From an archaeon (lineage in GTDB: Archaea > Nanobdellota > Nanobdellia > Pacearchaeales > GW2011-AR1), in the NCBI GenBank assembly GCA_018657525.1, contig JABHWZ010000004.1:147261-211260 (forward strand): a DNA stretch of 64,000 bases, in the 5' to 3' direction. The notes under the pieces are model-generated. The model did no database searches, was not told the DNA's origin, and saw nothing but the letters and a program-made list of their open reading frames with translations. Shown here in pieces: positions 10,456 to 19,956 of this stretch (position 1 is the stretch's first letter; every line of letters begins with the position of its first letter). The translations under genes were made by a program, and so were the position numbers.

Positions 10456-11058
10456 ATGGTTAATTTAATCGAAGTCCTTTCGGGATTCAATCCGCTTCCA
10501 GAAGCAAGTTTCGATGAAATAATAATCAAAAGTATTTTCACATTAGCAATAATCATTATTGGAGTATTTTTTGGAAAATTAATTAGCTACGGTTTAAAAA
10601 ATCTATCAAAAAAACTTGAGCTACACAAACACATTCAAAATAGTTTCATAGGATTAATTTTAGTATTTATCCGCTGGTCAATATATTTACTTTTTTTGAA
10701 TCTAGCATTAAAATATTTAGACATTAAACCATTGACAAATTTATTTAGTACAATTTTGATAACTGTCCCAGCATTTGTTACCGCCCTCCTTATCTTAACT
10801 GTCGGCTTCGCACTCGCAATTTATTTGCGCGGAGTTATCGAAGACGCAGAAGTCACAGGATGGGATTTAATCTCAAGAACAATGTTTTATTTTGTATTAT
10901 ATGTCTTCGGAATATATGCTTTAAGAGTTGCATTAGTGCCGTTCAGTGAATCAACAATTAATTCGATTATCTTAATACTTACTGCAGTTATTTCGGCAAG
11001 TGTCGCATACGCAATGGTCAAAAAAGGCAAAATCGAACACATCAAAGAACTAAAATAA
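10456..11058 (+). CDS. Multi-TM protein resembling the TM region of small-conductance mechanosensitive channels
   Basis: Several TM helices; 'LLILTVGFALAIYLRGVIE'. Confidence 0.55.
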   Translation: MVNLIEVLSGFNPLPEASFDEIIIKSIFTLAIIIIGVFFGKLISYGLKNLSKKLELHKHIQNSFIGLILVFIRWSIYLLFLNLALKYLDIKPLTNLFSTILITVPAFVTALLILTVGFALAIYLRGVIEDAEVTGWDLISRTMFYFVLYVFGIYALRVALVPFSESTINSIILILTAVISASVAYAMVKKGKIEHIKELK

Positions 11059-11214
11059 TTATCTATCCCGACTCATTTTTCTTTTATTATCATGGTACCT
11101 TTGAAAATTCTTTTCGCACAAAGCCCCGATTCTTTTACAATTTGAGCCTTCTTCAGAATAAAGTTTAACTTCTTTTCTTCTCCCTACGCTATTCAAATAA
11201 TAAATTTGAGCCAT
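11059..11214 (-). CDS. Small basic protein (51 aa, MAQIYYLNSVGRRKEVKLYSEEGSNCKRIGALCEKNFQRYHDNKRKMSRDR)
   Basis: Manual translation; not in ORF track. Confidence 0.4.
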   Translation of the reverse strand: MAQIYYLNSVGRRKEVKLYSEEGSNCKRIGALCEKNFQRYHDNKRKMSRDR

Positions 11215-11388
11215 AATAAAAAACAGAAAATAACCTTTAAAAAATTAACGAAAATTCAAAAATAACCAAAACCAATAGCTTTAAAAGGCCCTTTCAACAC
11301 AAAATTCTATATTAAGATGTTAAAGTCTTGGACAAAGGTCTAAAGGCTTGTTCAAGAAGAATTCTTGGAATATTATTAATAACGCAAA

Positions 11389-13068
11389 ATGAATAAATTT
11401 GAAAAACTCGGACTTAGTCCAGAAGTTGTTTCTGTTTTATCGAACATAAATATCACAGAGCCGACCGAAATACAAGAGAAGGCAATCCCTCTAGCCTTGC
11501 AAGGACACGATATAATTGGAGGCTCAGCAACTGGCTCCGGAAAAACCTTAGCATTTGCATCTGCCCTTCTTGAAAAAATAACTTCCAACGAATTCGTACA
11601 AGCAATGGTACTTACACCGACGCGAGAACTAGCAGACCAAGTCGCAACATCAATAAGAAATTTTGCCAAAAATAAAAAACTAAAAACTATTGCAGTTTAC
11701 GGCGGAGTAGATATTCAACAACAAATCAGAAAAATTCGAAACGCAGACATTTTAATCGGTACCCCTGGAAGAGTATTAGATCACTTAAATAGACAAACTC
11801 TAAAAACAGACAAAGTTAGTTTCCTAGTTTTAGACGAAGTTGATAGAATGTTTGATATGGGTTTCCAAAGAGATGTAGAAAAAATAATCCAACAATGCCC
11901 AACTAAAAGACAAACAATGCTTTTCTCTGCAACAATTTCTCCAGACATAGACTACCTAACAAAAAAACATACAAAAAACGCAAAAACAGTTTCAGTCCAA
12001 CCAAACGTAGATCCCAAAAAACTAAAACAAATATTTTACGACGTCGACACAAATAAAAAATTCTCATTACTAGTCCATTTATTAAAAGAAGACAAAGACC
12101 ACCACACAATGGTTTTCTGTTCGACAAGAAGAAACTCAGACTTTGTAGCAGACAATTTATTCAAATTAGGAATCAAAGCAAAAGCAATTCATGGCGGATT
12201 AGTACAAAATAAAAGAACCAGAATAATTAATGAATTCCAAAAAAAAGAAGTAAATGTTTTAATCTGCACCGACGTTGCAGCAAGAGGACTTGACATAAAG
12301 GGCGTGAGCCATGTTTATAATTATGATTTGCCCAGAGAAACTAAAGATTACATTCATAGAATCGGAAGAACAGCCAGAGCAGGAAAAGAAGGAATTGCAA
12401 TAAACATTTTATCGAGCCGAGACTATGAAAGCTTTAGTGACATAGTAAACAGGGAAGCAGTCACAATCACAAAAGTCGAACTTCCAATTTTCCCAAAAAT
12501 AATGATTAAAAGAATGAATACTCCAAGAGGAAACAGCTTCAATAGAGGATCAAGTTTTAGAAGTCAAGGTAACAGGGGAAATAGTGGCCCAAGATCATTC
12601 GGAAGAAATAATTCACAAGGAAAAGGCTCAAGTTCTTCAAGACGAACTAACAATTCAAGATCATTTAGTAGAAATAATTCAGGACCACGAAGAGACTCTT
12701 CAAGCTCAGGAAGGAGATTCTCCTCAAGAAGCAGAGACAACAAACCCAGATCCTTCGGAAATAATAGAGATAGTAATTCAAGATCATTTGGAAATAAACC
12801 AAGATCATTTGGCAAAGATAGCAGAAAACCATTTAACAGAGATAATTCAGGACCACGAAGAGACTCTTCAAGCTCAGGAAGGAGATTCTCCTCAAGAAGC
12901 AGAGACGACAAACCAAGATCGTTTAACAAACCAAGAAATAACTCGGGAGAAAACGAAAGACCAAGAAGAAATTTTAAAAGTTCAGACCGAAGAACAAATT
13001 CAAAAAGACCATTTAATAAATCAAGAAATGATTCTGGAAAAAAACGAACTTTCAAACGAAGAGATTAA
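11389..13068 (+). CDS. DEAD-box RNA helicase with long R/S/N-rich C-terminal tail
   Basis: GSGKT, DEVD, SAT, 'HRIGRTARAG'; tail with repeated GPRRDSSSSGRRFSSRSRD. Confidence 0.95.
   Translation: MNKFEKLGLSPEVVSVLSNINITEPTEIQEKAIPLALQGHDIIGGSATGSGKTLAFASALLEKITSNEFVQAMVLTPTRELADQVATSIRNFAKNKKLKTIAVYGGVDIQQQIRKIRNADILIGTPGRVLDHLNRQTLKTDKVSFLVLDEVDRMFDMGFQRDVEKIIQQCPTKRQTMLFSATISPDIDYLTKKHTKNAKTVSVQPNVDPKKLKQIFYDVDTNKKFSLLVHLLKEDKDHHTMVFCSTRRNSDFVADNLFKLGIKAKAIHGGLVQNKRTRIINEFQKKEVNVLICTDVAARGLDIKGVSHVYNYDLPRETKDYIHRIGRTARAGKEGIAINILSSRDYESFSDIVNREAVTITKVELPIFPKIMIKRMNTPRGNSFNRGSSFRSQGNRGNSGPRSFGRNNSQGKGSSSSRRTNNSRSFSRNNSGPRRDSSSSGRRFSSRSRDNKPRSFGNNRDSNSRSFGNKPRSFGKDSRKPFNRDNSGPRRDSSSSGRRFSSRSRDDKPRSFNKPRNNSGENERPRRNFKSSDRRTNSKRPFNKSRNDSGKKRTFKRRD
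12674..12738 (+). repeat. 65-bp direct repeat, copy 1, within helicase tail
   Basis: Same as 12842..12906 by reading. Confidence 0.9.
12842..12906 (+). repeat. 65-bp direct repeat, copy 2
   Basis: Same as 12674..12738. Confidence 0.9.
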
Positions 13069-13104
13069 AATCAAGTCTCATCAAACCAATCTAACTTTCT
13101 AAAA

Positions 13105-13581
13105 TCAATTTTTAATTTTTTTAAAAAACTCATTTAATTTTTTTCCAAAAACAAACCACTCCTCTCCCTTACTAGACCAGTCCTCTTTTTTATTTAATTC
13201 CATACTTTCTTCAGGGGTACAAATCAAATCGTAATTAATTGAAATAGAAGTGTCTGTCTCTCCATCCCATTTATTAAAATTACTAAAACCTTTATCCAGC
13301 GTTGCATCAACCCTTATCCATTCACCTTTTATTTTTATTTCAACAAAAGGATGAACATCATGATTAGCTGGAGCCTGTAAAACCAAATCTTTTGGTAATG
13401 ATTGTTTATCCCAAGAAAACTTAGTCACAATTAATCTTGCTTCATATCCCAATTTCTTAAATTCATTTAAAAGTAATCTATTTTTATCCCAACATCTAAA
13501 TCCCTGATCTTCAACCGATTCTGAAATATGATAAGGAATATCTCTTATCTTTTCAAAAACTTTTATGCGTATTTCTTTCAT
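13105..13581 (-). CDS. Transglutaminase-like (papain-fold) protein
   Basis: C/H/D order: 'GFRCWDKNRLLLNEFKKLGYEAR' ... 'HPFVEIKIKGEWIRVDATLD'. Confidence 0.6.
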   Translation of the reverse strand: MKEIRIKVFEKIRDIPYHISESVEDQGFRCWDKNRLLLNEFKKLGYEARLIVTKFSWDKQSLPKDLVLQAPANHDVHPFVEIKIKGEWIRVDATLDKGFSNFNKWDGETDTSISINYDLICTPEESMELNKKEDWSSKGEEWFVFGKKLNEFFKKIKN

Positions 13582-13611
13582 CCTACTTAATAGGATTTAT
13601 CCCTTATAAAA

Positions 13612-13899
13612 TTAATTCTCATCAAACCAATCTAATTTTCTCCACTTCGGCAACTTCTTAATTGCACACTCGCACTTACAAGCATCAGAATGGCTTTCAC
13701 AATATTTCACTCTTAACAATTCCTTAAATCCCTTCTTACAAACATATTTACTTCCTTTCCCCGACGCATGAACTTTCATCCTAGCCTCAACATCATTAGA
13801 AACCCCCGTATAAAATGAACCGTCCTGACACTCAAGAATATAAACACACCATTGCTTTTTCACAACCTTCTCGTGCCCTTTAAGGTATAGATTATCCAT
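13612..13899 (-). CDS. GIY-YIG domain protein (UPF0213-like)
   Basis: 'WCVYILECQDGSFYTGVSNDVEARMKVH'. Confidence 0.9.
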   Translation of the reverse strand: MDNLYLKGHEKVVKKQWCVYILECQDGSFYTGVSNDVEARMKVHASGKGSKYVCKKGFKELLRVKYCESHSDACKCECAIKKLPKWRKLDWFDEN

Positions 13900-13947
13900 A
13901 AATGACTAATCAAAAAAGTATTTAAATAAACTCCCACAAGATTAATT

Positions 13948-14325
13948 ATGCCACAAAAATATTATCAAGGAATCAAACATGATCCTTTAACTGAAGAAGA
14001 AGTCAAACAGAAATATAAAGACATTCAAGAAGAAATACTAGAAGTAATGGCATGGAAAAAAGAGACAGAAGCCAATTTAAATAATGAAAAAATTTCACCG
14101 CAAAAAAGAGGCGCTGCAAAAAGAGCAATGAAAAAAATCAAAAGAAGAATTGATACAGTTCAAGGACAAATAATTTACTGGAAATTAAGAGTTGCCGGAG
14201 AGAGCCATTTCAAAGCGAGCATTGAAAAAAACGAATACTGGGCAAAATGCAATGAAGAAGCTGAAGCAGAGAAACATAAGATAGAAGAAGCAGAACTTCC
14301 AAAGTTATTAAAAAATAAGAAATGA
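13948..14325 (+). CDS. Hypothetical charged helical protein
   Basis: ORF. Confidence 0.5.
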   Translation: MPQKYYQGIKHDPLTEEEVKQKYKDIQEEILEVMAWKKETEANLNNEKISPQKRGAAKRAMKKIKRRIDTVQGQIIYWKLRVAGESHFKASIEKNEYWAKCNEEAEAEKHKIEEAELPKLLKNKK

Positions 14326-14353
14326 AAAAGAAACTTTAAATCATACCTTTATT

Positions 14354-14560
14354 TTATTTCTCAAAAAAAGCTTTTTGAATAATCGGGCGCACATTATAGC
14401 CTAAACCAAATCCAATAAACAACATTCCAACAAATTTATTATTATTTAAAAAAGCAATACCTACTACAACCAAACCCGCCCCCAATGTATCTTGAATTTT
14501 CATTTCTTCCCCCCTGTTCCAACTATTCCAAAGATTGCTCCAACAAAGCCACCAAAACAA
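14354..14560 (-). CDS. Small membrane protein
   Basis: TM segment; part of micro-protein cluster downstream of integrase. Confidence 0.5.
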   Translation of the reverse strand: MFWWLCWSNLWNSWNRGEEMKIQDTLGAGLVVVGIAFLNNNKFVGMLFIGFGLGYNVRPIIQKAFFEK

Positions 14561-14749
14561 GTAATTAATAAATCCCTAGTTGTCCAATACCAATGTTCTC
14601 TTTTTAGCATTTTATAGCCCCCTCATTCCAAGAACAAATACAATTCTTAAAATCCATTCCCCAATGGTCACTTTGAATCACCTACCTCAATTGATTTCAT
14701 AAGTTTAATATTATATATTAATTAATAAATGTTATTAATCACAAATATT

Positions 14750-14920
14750 TTAATTTTTTATGATAGATTTCGGCATTAAAAAAACCAATAGAGCAAGGAC
14801 TAAAGCAACTACTGCAATTATTGCGTCTAGGTTACCTTGCGATTTTAAAACTAATCTAGAGAAAAGAAATGCAATTAATCCCATGGTTAAGATAAGATTG
14901 ATTATTTCCAGTTTTTTCAT
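14750..14920 (-). CDS. Small membrane protein (56 aa, two TM)
   Basis: Manual translation MKKLEIINLILTMGLIAFLFSRLVLKSQGNLDAIIAVVALVLALLVFLMPKSIIKN. Confidence 0.5.
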   Translation of the reverse strand: MKKLEIINLILTMGLIAFLFSRLVLKSQGNLDAIIAVVALVLALLVFLMPKSIIKN

Positions 14921-14997
14921 AATTATTAGATAGCCTGATTATTAATAAAGGTTGCGATTTTCATTCCTATATACTTCTAGGGAAAGAGAAATTACTT

Positions 14998-15267
14998 TTA
15001 TTTGGTTAAGGAGGTCTTCTTGCCATTTTTTATTCTATCGACTAGGACATCTATTACAAAACCCACAAAAAACCAAATAGGAAAACTTAATATTATGGCT
15101 ATAACAAAATTAGGAGATTGAAAAAAGTTGATCCATGCAGGAGGACTTGCAAACCAGACAAGAAATTGATAGGAAGAAAGGTCCAACATTACCTCTAGAT
15201 CAATAATAAGAATGAATAAATAAATGGCTGGTAGCCAAAACTTAAATTTTTTAAAAAAAGTTTTCAT
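14998..15267 (-). CDS. Small membrane protein
   Basis: Two hydrophobic segments. Confidence 0.55.
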   Translation of the reverse strand: MKTFFKKFKFWLPAIYLFILIIDLEVMLDLSSYQFLVWFASPPAWINFFQSPNFVIAIILSFPIWFFVGFVIDVLVDRIKNGKKTSLTK

Positions 15268-15310
15268 ATAAATTATAAGAAAAACCCATTAATAAAACTA
15301 ACTAAAACTT

Positions 15311-15547
15311 TTACAATTGGTTTAATTTTTTAGGCATGAAACTATATACTATTCTCCCTAATATTAAAAGAATAAATATCCTAAATGCAAGAAGGAATTT
15401 TGGATTTACTTCGGGAAAAAGTTCACTTCCTAAAGATAAGTTTGGAATATCTACAAATAATAGAATTTTTAATTGTTGCAAAAAGAAATAGATTGCAACT
15501 ATAAAGAAGATGAAGAATATTATTTGTTTAACTTTTTCTTTTTTCAT
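15311..15547 (-). CDS. Small membrane protein
   Basis: Two hydrophobic segments. Confidence 0.55.
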   Translation of the reverse strand: MKKEKVKQIIFFIFFIVAIYFFLQQLKILLFVDIPNLSLGSELFPEVNPKFLLAFRIFILLILGRIVYSFMPKKLNQL

Positions 15548-15645
15548 TTTAATTTTAGATATATTGTGTAACTTACTATTGCAAATGCTACCAATCCGAC
15601 GATAATTCCAGCAATATATAAATATTTAATTATTTTCTTCCTCAT
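15544..15645 (-). CDS. Single-TM microprotein (33 aa, MRKKIIKYLYIAGIIVGLVAFAIVSYTIYLKLK)
   Basis: Manual translation; ATGA overlap with the 15311..15547 start. Confidence 0.45.
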   Translation of the reverse strand: MRKKIIKYLYIAGIIVGLVAFAIVSYTIYLKLK

Positions 15646-15838
15646 GTTTTAAAATTAAAATTGTAGCCCCTATTCCTATAACTGCTCCAATAAAAATTAT
15701 ACCAATATATATTTTAAATAAAAAATCCATTTTTGGATAGAGGACATAACCGCCAAGACTTGCAATTAAAAATATTCCAAAAATATAACTAATAATATAA
15801 ATTAGCGTTATGTCTTTTTTTGTTTTTGAATTTTTCAT
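15626..15838 (-). CDS. Small membrane protein (two TM)
   Basis: Hydrophobic segments; 3' end overlaps the 33-aa ORF. Confidence 0.5.
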   Translation of the reverse strand: MKNSKTKKDITLIYIISYIFGIFLIASLGGYVLYPKMDFLFKIYIGIIFIGAVIGIGATILILKHEEENN

Positions 15839-15849
15839 TTTTTAAATTT

Positions 15850-17097
15850 TTATTCTATTTTAACTACTACTTCTTTATTTAATAAATTATTCTTTCCAGC
15901 AACCTGAAGTAATTTCTTTATACTATCTTTTAACAAATTTAATTCTCTTTTTTGTTTTTCAATATTTTCTTTTGTTCTTTCCATTCTCTGCCCTACAAGT
16001 TTTTCACGTTGCTTACTTTCTTCTAATTCATTCTTAACATCTTCTAAATTATTATTATAATGAATTTTCTTTGCTCTTTTACGATTAATAGCTAAATAAT
16101 TAATATAAGCTTCTAACCATTTACTCTGGGGGGAATGTCCAAGTCTAAGGTTTATATCTTCTACGTGCCATCCCTGAGCAAATAGATAACATGCCATTCC
16201 TGATCTCAAATCTTTCCAAGAAGGTTTCTCATCATTTGGTTCACATTTAACTCCTGCTCTTTTAACGACACTATCAAATATTTGAAGAGCTTGTCTATAT
16301 TTAAAACTAAAAATGAAATCATCATTTTTAAATGGAATTATTTTTCTTCTAAACTTACCCTTCTCGTCTCTATATTCTACTTCCTTTCCGTATTTGAAAA
16401 GGGCATCCAAGTATCTTAATGTTTCAGAATAAATTGTAGGCTCACTTCTTGTTTGCCTACTTCTCTTTAAATTTTCTTGAGGAAGATAAATTAAATATTC
16501 TTCTTGTTTTGTATCTCTATTTAATTGTCTCTTAAAATGTTTTACTTTTAACTCTAAAAGAGCTGTTATATTCTCCCCAATATCCCAAGCTAACCAGAAT
16601 AAAACAAAATGTTGAGGCTTATGTAAAAAGTTTAACATTCTTTTAAAATTCTCTTCACTTATGAACCGAACTTGTTTTTTTCTTTTGTCTGTAAAAAATT
16701 CCAAAGCATTTTCTACCACCTCTCCTAATCCTGCAAGTTTAAATGGTTTAGATTTGAAAACTTTATTATAATAACCTCTTCTATCTATAAATCTTTTTCC
16801 AGAACGATTTTTAATTTTTCCATCCTCTAAATCATTATAGACTTGTTTAATTTCCTCTTCTGTTAATTTGTTCCAAGCCTTATTCTTAAACCACTTGTTT
16901 ACATTTTTAAATTTGTTTATATATCCATAAAGGGTTTTGTAAGAAGATTCATCTATTTTAGGTAAATCATTTTGTCGTTTTAATTTCTCTTCTTCCCATT
17001 CAAAAAATTTCTTGAATAAATCTTTGTTATATTTTATAATAGAATTATCATTTAAGAGTTCTGTTTTTGCTTTTTTGTACCTCTTTTCAAAGCTCAT
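15850..17097 (-). CDS. Tyrosine recombinase/integrase
   Basis: C-terminal 'WKDLRSGMACYLFAQGWHVEDINLRLGHSPQSKWLEAYINY' fits the ..R..GH..Y catalytic arrangement; lies by a tRNA 3' end; C-terminal coiled coil. Confidence 0.8.
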   Translation of the reverse strand: MSFEKRYKKAKTELLNDNSIIKYNKDLFKKFFEWEEEKLKRQNDLPKIDESSYKTLYGYINKFKNVNKWFKNKAWNKLTEEEIKQVYNDLEDGKIKNRSGKRFIDRRGYYNKVFKSKPFKLAGLGEVVENALEFFTDKRKKQVRFISEENFKRMLNFLHKPQHFVLFWLAWDIGENITALLELKVKHFKRQLNRDTKQEEYLIYLPQENLKRSRQTRSEPTIYSETLRYLDALFKYGKEVEYRDEKGKFRRKIIPFKNDDFIFSFKYRQALQIFDSVVKRAGVKCEPNDEKPSWKDLRSGMACYLFAQGWHVEDINLRLGHSPQSKWLEAYINYLAINRKRAKKIHYNNNLEDVKNELEESKQREKLVGQRMERTKENIEKQKRELNLLKDSIKKLLQVAGKNNLLNKEVVVKIE

Positions 17098-17154
17098 AAT
17101 TCAGTTACACAAGAGAGCTTTTTAAACTCTCCTAATGTGCAACATCTTACGCCA

Positions 17155-17226
17155 CGCCCACGCCGGGAATCGAACCCGGATTTCTTGCGCGACAGGCAAG
17201 TGTCTTAGCCATTGGACAACGTAGGC
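17155..17226 (-). tRNA. tRNA-Asp (anticodon GTC)
   Basis: Cloverleaf on minus strand: GCCTACG/CGTGGGC acceptor stem, CTTGC-CTGTCGC-GCAAG anticodon arm, GGTTCGATTCC T-arm, discriminator G; CCA not encoded. Confidence 0.95.
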
Positions 17227-17258
17227 AAACTAATAATTATCAATAATGATTTTCATTT

Positions 17259-17861
17259 TTAAATCTTCTCTTTTAACAAATAATCTCTCAACTCTCCAAC
17301 ACTTTCAGCAACATCAAATTCATTCTCCCCTTTTCTAAATTGTTCCCACCCCGCCGAATAACCAACCCCCAAAAACCGAGTCTTAGTCACAACTGAATCC
17401 TCATAATCCCAATGAGTATCGCCCATCATCCCTCTTGACTTCCCAGAATATTCCCGTGCAATAAACTCCAAACTTTCTCTTTTCCTCCCAAAATCATCCC
17501 TAGTCAAAACTAAATCAAAATAAGACAAAATATCTTTTCCAAAATGATGTAAATTTCTTTTATTATTATGTGTAGCCAAACACAGAACTTTCCCAGCAGA
17601 TTTCAATTCCTCCAAAACTTGCGGAATCCCCTCAATAATTGGGCAATCATAATTCAAAAAATCCTCAGAATGAAAAACCTTTGCCATTTCCCTAGGAAAC
17701 CCAACCATTCCCCAAAAATCTTCTCTATGACTTTGAATAGCTTTTCTAAAACGAGCCCCAATTACATCTACAGCAACCCCAATTACATCTGACAACGCTT
17801 GCATATGCGCCGGAAAAGAGTCAACTAAAACCCCATCAAAATCAAATATATTAACTTCCAT
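17259..17861 (-). CDS. HAD-superfamily hydrolase
   Basis: 'FDFDGVLVDSFPAHMQAL', 'MMGDTHWD'. Confidence 0.9.
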   Translation of the reverse strand: MEVNIFDFDGVLVDSFPAHMQALSDVIGVAVDVIGARFRKAIQSHREDFWGMVGFPREMAKVFHSEDFLNYDCPIIEGIPQVLEELKSAGKVLCLATHNNKRNLHHFGKDILSYFDLVLTRDDFGRKRESLEFIAREYSGKSRGMMGDTHWDYEDSVVTKTRFLGVGYSAGWEQFRKGENEFDVAESVGELRDYLLKEKI

Positions 17862-17908
17862 AAAATAACTCAGAATATTACTCTTTTAAAGATTGTGTCC
17901 TAAAAATA

Positions 17909-19189
17909 TTATTTCTTCCCAATCTTTTTTTTATCAGGCAAACCAATAACTTTCTTCCCGCCCATATAAGATTGTAAAACTTTCGGAATTTTAATCACAC
18001 CGTCTTTTTGCTGATTGTTATTAATAATTGCTATGAAAATCCTATTTGCAACTCCTCCAGTAGCATAAATTGTATGTGCAAATTCTTCCTTTCCTTCACC
18101 AATAAATTTGATATTTCCCCGTATAGCTTGAAAACTTGCAGTCATTCCAATACTTCCCAGCTCTCCCCATCTTTCTTCTGCTCCAAGCCATCCCTCAACA
18201 TCCTTTTCCAATATTGCTTTATTTGGCATATCGTTTGCTCTATGTGTAATTATTCTATGTGGAATTTCTAAAGTGTTATAAAGTTCTTTCAAATCTTCAA
18301 AAATTTGATTATATTCAGTCTCTTCATTTTCTGGAATTGTTATATGAGTAAGTTCAACTTTATCAAATTGATGCGTCCTATAAAGTCCCTTATCATCTGC
18401 ATGATTTCCTGCTTCCCGACGGTAACAAGGAGTATAGCACATAAACTTTTTTGGCAACTCCTTTTTATTAAATACGTCATCTTTAGAAATTGCCAAAACT
18501 GAAATTTCTCCAGTTCCAACAAAGACTTTCCCGTCCTCAGTTTTGTATACTTCTTTTTCTCCTCCAGGATAATGTCCTGTAATGTAAAGATTTTCTTCAT
18601 TTACATAATATGGAGGGATCAATTCAAAATAACCTTTCTCTCTCCAAAAATCAAGAAGAAAATTTGTAATTGCTCTATTAAATCTAGCGGCATCTCCCCT
18701 TAACATCCAAGCTCGATCTCCTGCAGCCTTAATAGCCCGTTTAAAATCTGCCAAATCTAAATCTATTAAAATTTCCCAATTTCGCTTTGGTTTAAAATCA
18801 AATTCAGGCTTTTTTATCTTACTTTCCCAATCAACCCTATCAACATCACTTATAGGCACATCATCGTGCAATGTGTTCGGAATTTTATAAACTAAAACAT
18901 TATACTCCTCATCCAATTCCTTAAATTTTAATTCCATTTCTTTTATCTTTTCATTATTATTTTTACTTTCTTCTATAAATTTCTTAAAATCTTTTTTCTG
19001 CTTTCTTGCTTTATTAATATTTTCAGTTAAAACATTCCTTTCTCTTCTTAAATCATCTAAATCTTTTTTTGTTTTTTTCCATTCTTCATATTTTTCTAAA
19101 AGCAAATCCACATCAACATCTAACTCTCTCGCTTTTACCGAATGTTTAACAATTTCTAAATTTTCTTGTATATATTTGATATTTAACAT
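17909..19189 (-). CDS. serS: Seryl-tRNA synthetase
   Basis: N-terminal coiled-coil arm, class II motifs 'CYRREAG..TRGLYRTHQFDKVE'-like segment. Confidence 0.95.
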   Translation of the reverse strand: MLNIKYIQENLEIVKHSVKARELDVDVDLLLEKYEEWKKTKKDLDDLRRERNVLTENINKARKQKKDFKKFIEESKNNNEKIKEMELKFKELDEEYNVLVYKIPNTLHDDVPISDVDRVDWESKIKKPEFDFKPKRNWEILIDLDLADFKRAIKAAGDRAWMLRGDAARFNRAITNFLLDFWREKGYFELIPPYYVNEENLYITGHYPGGEKEVYKTEDGKVFVGTGEISVLAISKDDVFNKKELPKKFMCYTPCYRREAGNHADDKGLYRTHQFDKVELTHITIPENEETEYNQIFEDLKELYNTLEIPHRIITHRANDMPNKAILEKDVEGWLGAEERWGELGSIGMTASFQAIRGNIKFIGEGKEEFAHTIYATGGVANRIFIAIINNNQQKDGVIKIPKVLQSYMGGKKVIGLPDKKKIGKK

Positions 19190-19279
19190 CTTATTAATCC
19201 TATAAGTTTTGAATCGATAATATTTATAAGTATTTCTATTATCCCGAACCTTTAAAAATAACTAACCACTAAACAAAAT

Positions 19280-19939
19280 ATGGCAGAGGTGACAGAACAG
19301 ATTCTAAATGCATATAATATCTTACTTAGCAAAATCCCTCCAATCGCCCAAACATTTATTCAACTTTTCCTATTAGTCCTTTTAGTATTCGGTTACGCAT
19401 GGTTCATCTGGAAACTCTACAGATTCATCGCCCACAAAAATATCCTCGGACTTAATTTAAATAAATACAACAAATCAGAACATCCCTTCTTCGCAAAACT
19501 CTTCGCCGGCCTTCTCTACTTTGTAGAATACATTTTAATTTTACCATTCTTAATATTTTTCTGGTTTGTAATATTTGCAATATTCCTAATTCTTATAACC
19601 GAGGGTATAGAAGTTTCAGCAATACTAATAATCGCCACAATAATCGTTGCTGCAATCCGAATGACATCATATTATTCTGAGGACCTCTCAAAAGATTTAG
19701 CCAAAATGCTCCCGTTTACTTTACTGGCCGTCGCTATAACAAAACCAGGATTCTTTAACTTCACACAAATAATCACTCACCTCCAAAAAGTACCCTCGGT
19801 ATTCGGTCAAATAATTACTTACTTAAGTTTCATAATTTTCCTAGAAATAATTTTAAGAGCATTAGATTTTACAATCTCATTATTTGGCTTAGAAGAAACA
19901 ATAATTCCAGAAGAAACAGAAACAGCAAATCAAAATTAA
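19280..19939 (+). CDS. Polytopic membrane protein
   Basis: Multiple TM helices. Confidence 0.6.
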   Translation: MAEVTEQILNAYNILLSKIPPIAQTFIQLFLLVLLVFGYAWFIWKLYRFIAHKNILGLNLNKYNKSEHPFFAKLFAGLLYFVEYILILPFLIFFWFVIFAIFLILITEGIEVSAILIIATIIVAAIRMTSYYSEDLSKDLAKMLPFTLLAVAITKPGFFNFTQIITHLQKVPSVFGQIITYLSFIIFLEIILRALDFTISLFGLEETIIPEETETANQN

Positions 19940-19956
19940 TCTTCACAACAAAAAAT

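Noticed and set aside
12564-13055. 163-aa antisense Leu-rich ORF opposite the helicase tail
   Set aside because: Composition mirrors the repetitive tail; no independent coding evidence.
12584-13102. 172-aa +strand ORF in an alternative frame of the helicase tail
   Set aside because: It runs through periodic R/S/N codons and repeats with the same 65-bp duplication; best explained as a frame artefact of the DEAD-box gene.
14578-14590. gttgtccaat match to the tRNA-Asp 5' region, possible att site
   Set aside because: Only 10 nt and in inverted orientation relative to the tRNA; expected by chance. No true copy of the tRNA 3' end was found in the window.
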